Shown here: piece after piece, positions 1 to 6,812 of the stretch | Layout: every line of letters begins with the position of its first letter | How positions within the stretch are numbered: position 1 is the stretch's first letter | NCBI RefSeq assembly: GCF_030296835.1 | Contig: NZ_AP027922.1 | Span: forward strand, 1,984,001-2,048,000 | Direction of reading: 5' to 3' | DNA: 64,000 nucleotides | From: Pseudoalteromonas sp. MM1 | GTDB taxonomy: Bacteria; Pseudomonadota; Gammaproteobacteria; Enterobacterales; Alteromonadaceae | The notes under the pieces: model-generated | Database searches by the model: none | What the model saw: the letters and a program-made list of their open reading frames with translations, nothing else | Told to the model about the DNA's origin: nothing | Made by a program: the position numbers and the translations under genes

Positions 1-2
1 CC

Positions 3-758
3 AAAGCCACCTTTAATGGCACTGACTTTTCAAAGCCTAACGTTATTTATAAAGTAGCGACTGATAAAAACACTCCACAGCATTACGCTGGCCGCGCCCT
101 TATTTTACCCGACAACACCCTACTGTTTTCAACCGGTGATGGCTTTGATTTTAGAGAGCAAGCACAAGTGATAACCAGCCAACTAGGCAAACTATTGCGT
201 ATAAATCTAGATGGCACTATCCCAAAAGATAACCCGTTTATTAATCACAAAAACCCCAATGCACACGCTGTTTACTCGCTCGGTCACCGTAACCCACAAG
301 GCTTAGTATATGATTACGATACAGAGCAAATTGTCAGCCACGAGCACGGCCCCGCCGGTGGCGATGAGCTAAATTACTTAACGCCAGCTACCAACTACGG
401 CTGGCCGGTGATCACCTATGGCAAAGATTACTCGCAAGCACGTATTTCACCCTTTACGGAATATAAAGGTATGCAAAAGCCAAACGTAGATTGGACGCCA
501 TCAATCGCCCCATCGGGTATGGCGTATTACGGCACTAAACACACTGCATTTCCTTCACTTGCACAACATGTACTCATCACCACACTCGTTGATAAAAAGC
601 TCTACAGCATTAATTTAGCTAATGGAAAATTCACCCAGTCTCACGTATTTCCACAAGCAGCAGGAAGATTAAGAGATGCTTATGTAACCACGCAAGGTAA
701 TGTAGCAATATTAACCGATGGGAAAGATGCTGAACTTATATTGTTTAAAGCTAATTAA
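3..758 (+). CDS. PQQ-dependent aldose sugar dehydrogenase, C-terminal part
   Basis: The reading frame is open from the first bases of the window, so the N-terminus lies outside; 251 residues are visible of a family usually around 370. The six-bladed propeller signatures of the soluble glucose/aldose dehydrogenase (GSDH) family are clear: GHRNPQGLVYD, HEHGPAGGDELNYL and NYGWPVITYG. Family knowledge: these periplasmic enzymes oxidise aldoses to lactones using PQQ and pass electrons to the respiratory chain. The last codons (ELILFKAN) are echoed in the duplicated sequence just downstream. The gene marks the left edge of the cassette array. Family is confident; substrate is unknown. Confidence 0.85.
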   Translation, partial: KATFNGTDFSKPNVIYKVATDKNTPQHYAGRALILPDNTLLFSTGDGFDFREQAQVITSQLGKLLRINLDGTIPKDNPFINHKNPNAHAVYSLGHRNPQGLVYDYDTEQIVSHEHGPAGGDELNYLTPATNYGWPVITYGKDYSQARISPFTEYKGMQKPNVDWTPSIAPSGMAYYGTKHTAFPSLAQHVLITTLVDKKLYSINLANGKFTQSHVFPQAAGRLRDAYVTTQGNVAILTDGKDAELILFKAN

Positions 759-1015
759 TACACAAAGAAGGTTAGAGGCGCTTCGCTTTTAGATAAATAT
801 ACCGGGTTATATTAGGACGGTTTAGGTATTTGTAATTTAATGTCTGAAGTCAATATTTGATCCCCCTTTATTTGAGCTGATGTTGTTTAAAGCGGATTAA
901 TTCACAAAGAGGACTAGAGGCGCTTCGCTTTTAGAGAAATATAATGGGTTATATTAGGACGCTTTAGCTATTTGCAATTTGATGTCTGAAGTCAAGATTT
1001 GACCCCCTTTATTCC
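732..1015. repeat. Imperfect tandem duplication, two copies offset by 142 bp
   Basis: Copy 1 (about 732-873) starts within the last codons of the sugar dehydrogenase; copy 2 (about 874-1015) repeats that tail as ELMLFKAD plus stop, then the same non-coding tract: GAGGCGCTTCGCTTTTAGA, a GGGTTATATTAGGACG stretch and TGTCTGAAGTCAA followed by a CCCCCTTTATT motif. The copies differ at many positions, so this is not a recent duplication. The tract abuts the RAYT transposase remnant and may be its REP-like end sequence, duplicated or brought in by recombination from another strain. Confidence 0.75.
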
Positions 1016-1359
1016 TGACCCCCTTTATTCTCTTTTGCGTAAGTACGGTGCCTTTGCACAGCTTGTGCCACCGAATACCGAATAACAATCGCTTTATCAT
1101 TTAGCCTATTCGCTTTTTTATTATCAACATACAACACTAAGTGCGTATGATTGCTCATGACTGCAAAAGCACACACGTCAATACAAAATATCTTGGCTAA
1201 TTCAAGCAACTTATCTTCAACCCACCCTCGTCAATGCTCGTAAGATTGACCTGTAATGTGGTCTTCGCCACATAGAAAGGCTCGACGAACACAGCGCGAG
1301 ATACAGTGGTAATATTTTGTATCAACCAAACTTATTTGTCGCTTTCTTGCAATTGCCAT
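1009..1359 (-). pseudogene. REP-associated tyrosine transposase (IS200-like Y1 fold), broken
   Basis: Reading from ATG at 1359, the frame starts MAIARKRQISLVDTKYYHCI and continues with CVRRAFLCGEDH, typical of RAYT proteins, then meets TGA after QSYEH where family members have Arg (CGA to TGA). After the stop it resumes as RGWVEDKLLELA and the metal-binding motif VMSNHTHLVLY. A 7-base duplication (TATTCGG twice, near 1076-1089) then shifts the frame; read without it the sequence gives WHKLCKGTVLTQK, matching the family WHxLFKGT motif. The rest of the roughly 240-320-residue family length is gone. It is inactive. Its insertion appears to have cut off the cassette gene upstream. Confidence 0.85.
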
Positions 1360-1378
1360 AAGACATCCTGCTTGTTTT

Positions 1379-1696
1379 TTATACTGATAAAAGCCTAGTA
1401 CTACGTTTGCTAAACTGCAAAATTAAGATGGGTGTCTTGTTTATTTTTGGGTGACTAATATCTTTTATACAACATTGAAGATCGGCATACGATTCTAAAG
1501 CTGAACGAAGGACAATAGGAACCGATGACATTCTATGATTATTCAAAAGTATTACTGCATCTAAGCATAATTCAGTAACTCTTATACACAAAGCGAGAAT
1601 GTATTTCTCTTGCAAGTTACTATGGCTTAAAGACTTAAATTTTTCATCTCGAAACTTTAGTAAACCTACCCAATCATCTACCTTACCAGAACTCAT
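1379..1696 (-). pseudogene. Truncated cassette gene, DUF5677-like N-terminal part
   Basis: The visible protein has 105 residues. The first 80 resemble the helical N-terminus of DUF5677-type proteins (ALCIRVTELCLDAVILL, then VLRSALESYADLQCCIKD). The last 25 residues (after KDISHPK) look out of frame. Such proteins are usually well over 200 residues, so the gene is truncated, directly beside the RAYT remnant that starts 20 bases downstream. An AAGG ribosome site precedes the ATG. It lies distal to the last recognisable attC and is probably the final, damaged cassette of the array. Function unknown. Confidence 0.55.
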
Positions 1697-1705
1697 AGCT
1701 ACCTT

Positions 1706-1819
1706 GCTTTATAGCTTTTAAATAAGGGGCGCAGGCATGTGGGGCATAATGGCGAAGCCGCCCCGCATGTATGCGTCCCAACGAACGAAGTGAGTGACTT
1801 AATTTTTTTGTTATGTGCT
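1706..1819 (-). other. attC recombination site (H)
   Basis: On the minus strand the site runs from the simple site CACATAAC, which contains the stop codon of the upstream cassette gene, to a degenerate end GCTATAAAGC. Inside are complementary arms (GGGACGCATACATGC against GCATGTGGGG, and GGGGCGC-type arms) with a variable centre. It resembles sites F and G in its GGGGCGCA...GCGTCCC arms. It is the last recognisable site of the array. Confidence 0.75.
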
Positions 1820-2257
1820 ACTTTGTTCTTCAAAAGAGAACCCCTTAAAAACAACCTTGAAGATAGAGCCTGAACGCATTTCAATTATATGGTTGTAAGC
1901 GTCGCCAGTAATACTAATGCGATGATCCAATATATCTCCATGGAAAGTGTCATTTGGGTTAAACCTATTTTCTGAACCTAAGAACTCATAGGCGACAACA
2001 TCTGAATAGATTAACACTAGTGTTCTATCATGTTGTTGACCAAGTAGCTTTAATGTCACTCTTAACGCGCATTCAAATGGCCGTGTATTGTTTCTAAGTT
2101 CTTCTGTACACAGCGAAGATACCCATGAATCGTGAAGTGATTGAGGGTGATTCAATTCGTAGTGGTCTTCGTTTGATGCAAAAGAAAATAGCTCTGGAGG
2201 CATAGACTTCCTGTTTGCCTTAATTGAATCCATATAATCATCGAAGCTAATATTCAT
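1811..2257 (-). CDS. Cassette gene, unknown protein (148 aa)
   Basis: A longer frame reaches 2281, but that start lies inside the preceding attC core; the second Met (MNISFDDYMDSIK) at 2257 follows an AAGGAAAG ribosome site and is preferred. The product is soluble, acidic, with no signal peptide or membrane segment. It contains PPELFSFASNEDHYELNHPQ and SLHDSWVSSL, then a predicted mixed alpha/beta part. I recall similar hypothetical proteins from integron cassettes but know no function. The stop codon overlaps the attC core, as is usual for compact cassettes. Confidence 0.75.
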   Translation of the reverse strand: MNISFDDYMDSIKANRKSMPPELFSFASNEDHYELNHPQSLHDSWVSSLCTEELRNNTRPFECALRVTLKLLGQQHDRTLVLIYSDVVAYEFLGSENRFNPNDTFHGDILDHRISITGDAYNHIIEMRSGSIFKVVFKGFSFEEQSST

Positions 2258-2274
2258 TACACAGTACTTTCCTT

Positions 2275-2395
2275 GGCACATAACTTTTAAATAAGGGGCG
2301 CAGGCATGTGGGCTAAAATCCGAACGAAGTGAGCAGCCAAGATGTTTGCGTCCCAGCCCGTGCAGCGGGCGAACTTAATTTTTTTGTTAGGTGCC
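2275..2395 (-). other. attC recombination site (G)
   Basis: Minus-strand ends are GGCACCTAAC and GTTATGTGCC, which match each other as inverted core sites. Internal arms pair (GGGACGCAAACATCTTGGCTG with the GGCTAAAAT/ACATGCCTGCGCCCC side), leaving a central GCTCACTTCGTTCGG loop region. Arms are closely similar to sites F and H, indicating one attC subfamily. Confidence 0.85.
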
Positions 2396-2782
2396 ATAAT
2401 ACCGCCGAACTTCATTAAATGAAAAAAGATAAATCGCAGCGATAACTGGAACAATCAAGAAGAATACTAATGCGTAAAAGTCTCTTTCTTCTAACGCTGG
2501 CATAGAAACTGCGACAGCTAAGGCGAAGCAATAGAAATGTCTAGAATACTTTTGTTTTAAAAGAACTGATACGCCAGAGAGAGGCATCAAAAGACCGATT
2601 AGAATTAACGGCACTCCAAAACCACGCTCCCATATTTCATTAAATTCTAGAACTTCACCATTGTACGTGAAAGTACCAAACATTCCGGGGATCGTGGCTT
2701 TAAAAAAAAGAAATATAAAGAAAATTGCCATCCCAGTTAAAAATTTTAAAACAGGCGGCATTTCTTTAAATGATGCATACAT
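2387..2782 (-). CDS. Cassette gene, small membrane protein (131 aa)
   Basis: An upstream Met at 2803 would put the start inside the attC core (GGTAGGTGCC), so I place the start at the next Met (MYASFKEMPP), with the core's AGG serving as a possible ribosome site; a third Met at 2761 is also possible. The protein has four likely membrane segments: LTGMAIFFIFLFF, VPLILIGLLMPLSG, YCFALAVAVSMPA and YALVFFLIVPVIAAIYLF. It ends in a short basic tail. No family recognised. Position between two attC sites shows it is a mobile cassette. Confidence 0.75.
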   Translation of the reverse strand: MYASFKEMPPVLKFLTGMAIFFIFLFFKATIPGMFGTFTYNGEVLEFNEIWERGFGVPLILIGLLMPLSGVSVLLKQKYSRHFYCFALAVAVSMPALEERDFYALVFFLIVPVIAAIYLFSFNEVRRYYGT

Positions 2783-2787
2783 ACTTT

Positions 2788-2901
2788 GGCACCTACCTTC
2801 CAAATATGGGGCGCAAATACGTGTACGAAAATGGCGAAGCCGCGCACGTGTTTGCGTCCCAGAGAGCGGCAGCGAGTGCCATAATTTGTTTGTTATGTGA
2901 C
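2788..2901 (-). other. attC recombination site (F)
   Basis: Minus-strand ends are TCACATAAC and GGTAGGTGCC; the second differs from the expected GTTAGGTGCC by T to G in the nearly invariant GTT. Arms GGGACGCAAACACGTG and CACGTATTTGCGCCCC are complementary, with a GCGCGGCTTCGCC centre. The altered core could lower recombination of this junction. Confidence 0.8.
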
Positions 2902-2907
2902 TTTACC

Positions 2908-3315
2908 CTAAATAAGAGCATGCTTTTTATACTTTTTAACAAACACTTTAGCTTCTGCCAACGTTGAAGGGTAAGAAACGTTGCAATAGCTATTTTTGAT
3001 AGGCCTGATTTTTTGAAAATAGAAACCATGGTGGACGAGGTATGCCACCTTTTTCCATTGGGCGAAATCAGACTTTTTTGGTGCTTTGAAATGCCGGCCT
3101 AAATTATAAGTAACACCACCACAAGAAACACACTGGCCGTGCAATGGATAATCGCATGGAGCACCAGGAAAGCTACGTTGAAAAGAGGTTTTGCAGTCGA
3201 GGCAAGCATACGCCATAGAATACTTGCCACTTGAAAAGGAAGCTTTGTCTGGTTTGATTGGTTTAGTTCTGTAACCAGAATCCCATCTCAGTGCTTTTTT
3301 AGTGTTTCTATCCAT
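2908..3315 (-). CDS. Cassette gene, zinc-ribbon-like protein (135 aa)
   Basis: The protein has two cysteine pairs, CLDCKTSF and CVSCGGVTYN, about 24 residues apart, which probably bind one zinc ion. The N-terminus is basic (RNTKKALRWDSGYRTKP) and the C-terminus is lysine-rich (FVKKYKKHALI). No signal peptide. The gene starts at ATG 3315 with an AGGA ribosome site. Its upstream leader, normally joined to an attC core, is now separated from attC E by the IS1111-like insertion, so its cassette is split. The zinc ribbon is inferred from cysteine spacing only; function is unknown. Confidence 0.75.
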   Translation of the reverse strand: MDRNTKKALRWDSGYRTKPIKPDKASFSSGKYSMAYACLDCKTSFQRSFPGAPCDYPLHGQCVSCGGVTYNLGRHFKAPKKSDFAQWKKVAYLVHHGFYFQKIRPIKNSYCNVSYPSTLAEAKVFVKKYKKHALI

Positions 3316-3441
3316 GAATATCCTGAGTCACATAGACATAATGACTCCCACACGGTGTTAGCCTCCGCTTTTCGTGGGTTAGCTTAATTCAAAGCCAGAG
3401 CCATAATTAGTTTGTCAAATAACTAAATAGCAGAGGCTAAC

Positions 3442-4596
3442 ATGAACAAACATAGCATACTTTTTATCGGACTTGATACACATAAAGAATTCAATGAAGT
3501 CGCCTATATTGAAGAACATAGAGGCGCGCAACCCGTTCATCTTGGCCGAATTTCTTCTTCCAAAGTGGCCGTTCAAAAGCTTGTTCGTCAGTTTGAATCC
3601 AAATACCCTGGCGCAACGCTACACTTTGTCTATGAAGCAGGCCCTTGTGGTTATTGGATTTACCGATTAATTACCAGCCTTGGCCATTGCTGTTATGTGG
3701 TTGCACCCTCTCTTATTCCTAAAAAGCCAGGTGAGAAGATTAAAACCGATAAACGTGATGCCCTTAAGCTTGCTAAATTACTCAAATCTGAAGATTTAAC
3801 ACCTATTTATGTTCCTGAGCCTGAAGATGAAGCTGTACGCGATTTATCTCGTGCTCGCGAAGTAGCCATGAAGGATTTAAAAGATGCTAAATATCAGTTA
3901 AAAGCGTTGCTGCTTCGCAATAATATTAATTATAAAGGCACCGCAAATTGGTCACAAAAACATTTACGTTGGCTCACTGAGCTTGTGTTGCCACATCCCG
4001 CGCAGCACATCGTCTTACAAGAGTTTTTACACACAATTACTGAACGAATAAGCCGACTTGAGCGGCTAGACAATGAGCTAACACATCACGTCCATCAATG
4101 GCGCTATTATCCTGTAGTAAAAGCAATACAAGCTATGCGAGGTGTTCGCTTGTTGGTCGCCACCGGCGTTGTTGCTGAGCTTGGCGATTTATCGCGCTTC
4201 GACCACCCCCGCAAATTAATGAGTTATCTTGGTCTTGTACCTAGTGAGCACTCGAGTGGTGGCAAACGCCATATTGGCGCCATCACAAAATGCGGAAACG
4301 GCCGAGCGAGGCGCCTTCTCGTTGAAGGTGCACACACTTATCGATATGCAGCAAATATATCAACAGATATGCAAAAACGACAAGAAGGTTTACCAAAAGA
4401 CATTATTGATATTGCATGGAAAGCACAGCTTAGGCTCTGCAAGCGCTATAAAAAAATGATAGCCAAAGGGAAACATTCCAACCTGGTTGTCACCGCCATT
4501 GCTCGAGAAATGATTGCATACATATGGGCAATTGCAAAAGAAGTGGTGCTAACGCCAGTAAATACAAAACTTAGATTGGCAAGAGTACCCGCATGA
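3442..4596 (+). CDS. IS110/IS1111-family transposase (DEDD)
   Basis: The 384-residue protein has the N-terminal RuvC-like DEDD domain: FIGLDTHKEF (D12), VYEAGPCGYW (E65) and KTDKRDALKLAKLL (D103, D106). The C-terminal transposase_20 domain includes GVRLLVATGVVAELGDLSRF, GLVPSEHSSGGKRHIGAIT with the conserved Ser region, and GNGRARRLLVEGAHTYRY. The length is right for an intact enzyme. Family knowledge: the protein acts with an RNA made from the non-coding end of the element, which sets target choice. A 13-base inverted repeat (GTTAGCCTC near 3357 and GAGGCTAAC ending before the start codon) lies in the leader. Confidence 0.93.
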   Translation: MNKHSILFIGLDTHKEFNEVAYIEEHRGAQPVHLGRISSSKVAVQKLVRQFESKYPGATLHFVYEAGPCGYWIYRLITSLGHCCYVVAPSLIPKKPGEKIKTDKRDALKLAKLLKSEDLTPIYVPEPEDEAVRDLSRAREVAMKDLKDAKYQLKALLLRNNINYKGTANWSQKHLRWLTELVLPHPAQHIVLQEFLHTITERISRLERLDNELTHHVHQWRYYPVVKAIQAMRGVRLLVATGVVAELGDLSRFDHPRKLMSYLGLVPSEHSSGGKRHIGAITKCGNGRARRLLVEGAHTYRYAANISTDMQKRQEGLPKDIIDIAWKAQLRLCKRYKKMIAKGKHSNLVVTAIAREMIAYIWAIAKEVVLTPVNTKLRLARVPA

Positions 4597-4600
4597 TAAA

Positions 4601-4834
4601 CGAATTAGAGTTAATGCATAGGATCAAGCATCAGGTGTGGCACAACCACCGACGGCGTTAGGATGGCAATGTAGCTAACGCTTCATTGAACCACGAACAT
4701 AGACTGAAGACAGGTGCCACGACGAAATAAGTAAGGTCTGCTCTGTTACTAGAGATAGTAATAACCAACGAATATCAGCAAGATAACCGACGACATTACT
4801 TGCTTCATCCTATGTATTAACTCGCTCTAATTCG
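4601..4834 (+). ncRNA. Candidate seekRNA/bridge RNA of the IS1111-like element
   Basis: The tract lies 3' of the transposase, where IS1111-type guide RNAs are encoded. A near-perfect closing stem joins 4601-4624 (CGAATTAGAG...GCATAGGAT) with 4807-4834 (ATCCTATGTATTAA...TCTAATTCG). Inside, GTGGCAC (4637-4643) pairs with GTGCCAC (4714-4720), and TTACTA/TAGTAA (4746-4761) forms a GAGA-loop hairpin. The first inner domain displays GGCGTTAGG (4654-4662), an attC core consensus, and ACATAGAC (4697-4704), identical to the left flank of the element (3330-3337). After the hairpin, ACCAACG (4764-4770) equals the right flank (4903-4909). RNA boundaries are inferred. Confidence 0.65.
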
Positions 4835-4903
4835 AGCTGAAGTAATTATGGCTTAAAAAGTTAAGCAAGGATCAGTGTGTTTAACTTGACAATGGGAGTC
4901 ATA

Positions 4904-5000
4904 CCAACGCCTACTTAAGCGGAAAAATATAGTTGGCTAAAATGTTGAACGGAGTGAAAACAGCCAACTGTAATTTTTCCGTTTGATGTTCTTGTTAGCA
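4904..5000 (-). other. attC recombination site (E), host of the IS insertion
   Basis: Minus-strand ends are TGCTAACAAG and AGGCGTTGG. Arms CGGAAAAATTACAGTTGGCTG and CAACTATATTTTTCCG are complementary around a short TTTTCACTCCGTTCAACAT centre. It is most similar to site A (shared GTTGGCTAAAATGTTGA and AACAGCCAAC). The IS1111-like element ends directly at its 3' core. Confidence 0.9.
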
Positions 5001-5001
5001 T

Positions 5002-5316
5002 TTATTTGCACTGAATTTCGGCTTTTAACCAAGGATGATCTATAGAAGTGATACCACCAAGGAAAATACCTCCATCCGTTTTTCCTTTATTTTCACTCAC
5101 TACATCATAACCATTAGGACACAATTCTGAAGCGCGTTTACTCCAAAAGGTTTTAAGCATTTCGGTTGAAGTTGTGCCATTCCCATAGTACTCAACCATA
5201 TAATTATTTTCGCCTAGCTCTTTATCTTTGTAACCGCCAGACCAAGTATGTGCTTGATAACCTGTTGCACATCCCGTTAATAATGCACATCCTGTAATTA
5301 AGGCTAAATACTTCAT
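5002..5316 (-). CDS. Cassette gene, CC0125/CC1285-type lipoprotein (104 aa)
   Basis: A lipoprotein signal is clear: MKYLALITGCALLTGCATGY, with lipobox LTGC (Cys16). The mature part has WSGGYKDKELGENNYMVEYYGNG followed by TTSTEMLKTFWSKRASELCPNGYD, the pattern of the CC0125/CC1285 lipoprotein family: a GGY start, a YxVxFxGN strand and a helix with a conserved RAxELC. Two more cysteines (in ELCPNG and the terminal IQCK) may form a disulfide. The protein would sit on a membrane facing the periplasm; its role is not known. It is a cassette between attC D and attC E. Confidence 0.8.
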   Translation of the reverse strand: MKYLALITGCALLTGCATGYQAHTWSGGYKDKELGENNYMVEYYGNGTTSTEMLKTFWSKRASELCPNGYDVVSENKGKTDGGIFLGGITSIDHPWLKAEIQCK

Positions 5317-5340
5317 TTGTACTCCATACTTGTTTTGAAT

Positions 5341-5442
5341 GCTAACGCCTTACTAATGGGCGCATAAATGCTTGGCTAAAATTAGCGACGAAGGAGCACA
5401 AGCCAAGCGTTTTGCGTCCTTTTGAGTAACTTGTTATATAGC
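5341..5442 (-). other. attC recombination site (D)
   Basis: Minus-strand ends are GCTATATAAC and GGCGTTAGC. Arms pair as AAGGACGCAAAACGCTTGGCTTG with CTAAGCATTTATGCGCCC, with a TGCTCCTTCGTCGCTAATTTTAGCC centre. The upstream gene's stop codon lies in the core. Ending GGCGTTAG is close to the Vibrio repeat ending, supporting the stated orientation. Confidence 0.88.
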
Positions 5443-5853
5443 ACTTTTGCACTGACTATCATTGTAGAAAGTGAGACGTGCATCAAAGGTTTTAAATAGT
5501 TTATCCTTCAGTTGATGAGCTAATTCTAACGCCTGCTTTTCGTTGTTTTTATCAAAATCATAAGCTGCGGCGAAAAAGCAATCATGATCTAAATAGTTTT
5601 GAACGTAAATATGAATACTTTCATCTAAAGAATATTTGGCGGCAACTAAAACAGCAGCTTTTTCTGGAAGCATTTTCTCTCCGCCTTCGTAATTTTTTAC
5701 CAAATTATTGTCGAGTGCAAATGAGTCTAAATGCGTTATTAGTTCTGCTTTACTCAAGCCTTCAATTGAGAACTGCATTCCACCTATCGCTGGATGATGC
5801 TCCCTTGAACAACCTGACAACAAAACAACTAACAATAGTAAAAGATAACGCAT
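5434..5853 (-). CDS. Cassette gene, unknown lipoprotein (139 aa)
   Basis: A longer frame opens at 5952 but its first 33 residues are a translation of attC C. The ATG at 5853 has an AAGGA ribosome site and begins MRYLLLLLVVLLSGCSREHH, a lipoprotein signal with lipobox LSGC. The mature region of about 123 residues is predicted mixed alpha/beta, with SKAELITHLDSFALDNNLV, then KAAVLVAAKYSLDESIHIYV, then paired cysteines (DHDCFFAAAY and NDSQCKSAI). No family recognised. Its cassette lies between attC C and attC D. Confidence 0.78.
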   Translation of the reverse strand: MRYLLLLLVVLLSGCSREHHPAIGGMQFSIEGLSKAELITHLDSFALDNNLVKNYEGGEKMLPEKAAVLVAAKYSLDESIHIYVQNYLDHDCFFAAAYDFDKNNEKQALELAHQLKDKLFKTFDARLTFYNDSQCKSAI

Positions 5854-5864
5854 GACTTCCTTGT

Positions 5865-5941
5865 GCCAACGCTCAGCTAAACGGCGCGAGCTTGCGAGCG
5901 TCCGGCAGGCGAAGCCTGCGTATTTGAGCTGCTTGTTACAT
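5865..5941 (-). other. attC recombination site (C)
   Basis: A short site of about 77 bp. Minus-strand ends are ACATGTAACAAGC and GAGCGTTGGC. Inner arms pair as CAGCTCAAATACGC with GCGCCGTTTAGCTGAG, and a compact GCAGGCTTCGCCTGC hairpin lies within the centre. The upstream gene's last codons and stop (AACATGTAA) run into it. Confidence 0.82.
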
Positions 5942-6304
5942 GTTGGCGCCATTAATAATCTCCCAAACTCCGTCCATGATTATCCCAGATGCATTGTCGG
6001 GGTGCATGTCTTGCTCTCCAATCGATTTAGCGCAAGATTTTCTAATTGGGGAGTTTTCCGACCACAAGCCATAGCTATTTCTTATCCCCATGCCCCAGGA
6101 CATATGAAACAAAATCAAATCTTCCTTTTTCGTTTCCTTGAGAGTCTTGATGCTATCGTCATCGAGGCTTTCAGCCACTTTCTTAATTGCGCCTTCACAG
6201 GTTTGTGGGATCTCAGAATTATTAATGGCTTCCACTTCTTTGGTTGGCTTCGAAGCACAGCCAACAAGGATAAATATTAGTAACGATGCAACTAAAAATT
6301 TCAT
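5936..6304 (-). CDS. Cassette gene, DUF6794-like lipoprotein (122 aa)
   Basis: The lipoprotein signal MKFLVASLLIFILVGCASKP has lipobox LVGC (Cys16). The mature part holds AIKKVAESLDDDSIKTL, LFHMSWGMGIRNSYGLW and MHPDNASGIIMDGVWEIING. This resembles the DUF6794 pattern (a helix, then an H-G-G-IRN-W/YGLW motif, then HPDxxSGIIL), a family of unknown function that I recall in mobile DNA of many bacteria. The assignment rests on motif memory only. The start has GGGGAA upstream. Its stop overlaps attC C. Confidence 0.75.
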   Translation of the reverse strand: MKFLVASLLIFILVGCASKPTKEVEAINNSEIPQTCEGAIKKVAESLDDDSIKTLKETKKEDLILFHMSWGMGIRNSYGLWSENSPIRKSCAKSIGEQDMHPDNASGIIMDGVWEIINGANM

Positions 6305-6321
6305 CAGTTCCCCTAAGACAT

Positions 6322-6390
6322 GTAACGCTTACAGCTGGGGCTTGTGGGAGCGCAGCGAGTACAAGTCCCTAGACTTGACTTGTTAGCAGC
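6322..6390 (-). other. attC recombination site (B)
   Basis: The shortest site here, about 69 bp. Minus-strand ends are GCTGCTAACAAG and GTAAGCGTTAC. Arms GGGACTTGTA and CCCACAAGCCCC pair around CTCGCTGCGCT. The stop codon of the upstream cassette gene touches its edge. Confidence 0.82.
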
Positions 6391-6692
6391 TATGTCCACA
6401 AGGCCCACCTTATTTTAATTAAACGGATTAGCATATTATTCTCTAACTCAAAGCTATCCTCTTCAGGTGTATCTGATTCGGTATAGCTAATCCACCACTT
6501 ATACAATTCGTCTATCTCAGCTTTGGCTAGTCGATGCTTTTCATCTGAATTCCAATCCGTATTTCCAAGGGCTAAGTCTTCTTTCTCTACGAAGTCTTTT
6601 AGCAGCTGAAAACAGGCATGTAAAAGTATGGAGTCTTTATCCCGCCAATCATCATTTAATGATTCAATTTTTAACAGATTACTTGGTTGCAT
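6390..6692 (-). CDS. Cassette gene, unknown helical protein (100 aa)
   Basis: The product is soluble, acidic and probably all-helical, with no signal peptide. The stretch WRDKDSILLHACFQLLKDFVE is a pattern I have seen in hypothetical proteins of integrons and phages, where a Trp-Arg-Asp start precedes a helix that reads LHAxFQxLxDFVE. Later segments, AEIDELYKWWISY and NMLIRLIKIRWALWT, are Trp-rich. No function is known. The cassette is bounded by attC A upstream and attC B downstream. Confidence 0.75.
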   Translation of the reverse strand: MQPSNLLKIESLNDDWRDKDSILLHACFQLLKDFVEKEDLALGNTDWNSDEKHRLAKAEIDELYKWWISYTESDTPEEDSFELENNMLIRLIKIRWALWT

Positions 6693-6709
6693 GATGGTAA
6701 CTTCTGGCT

Positions 6710-6809
6710 GCTAACGCCCTAATAATGGGCAAAAAATTGTTGGCTAAAATGTTGAGGAACGAAAACAGCCAACTGTTTTTTGTCCTTATTAATTAGCTTG
6801 TTATACGCC
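6710..6809 (-). other. attC recombination site (A)
   Basis: Minus-strand reading starts GGCGTATAACAAGC and ends AGGGCGTTAGC. Arms AATAAGGACAAAAAACAGTTGGC and CCAACAATTTTTTGCCCATTATT are complementary. The TAACAA start and GGGCGTTAG end match the architecture of Vibrio chromosomal attC repeats, which fixes the cassette orientation as minus strand. Confidence 0.92.
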
Positions 6810-6812
6810 ATT

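Larger units (their letters stand above)
3334..4905 (+). mobile_element. IS110-family, IS1111-like insertion sequence inserted at an attC core
   Basis: Subterminal inverted repeats ATGACTCCCA (3341-3350) and TGGGAGTCAT (4893-4902) bracket one transposase and a long 3' non-coding tract. IS1111 members carry such repeats a few bases inside their ends, so outer limits are approximate. The right end abuts the attC E core (ACCAACGCC at 4903), the position and habit described for the IS1111-attC group. No target duplication is evident, as is normal for this family. The element separates attC E from the cassette gene at 2908-3315. Confidence 0.85.

Noticed and set aside
5853..5952. N-terminal extension of the cassette lipoprotein at 5434-5853
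   Set aside because: The extra 33 residues translate the attC C site; the ATG at 5853 has a ribosome site and lipoprotein signal.
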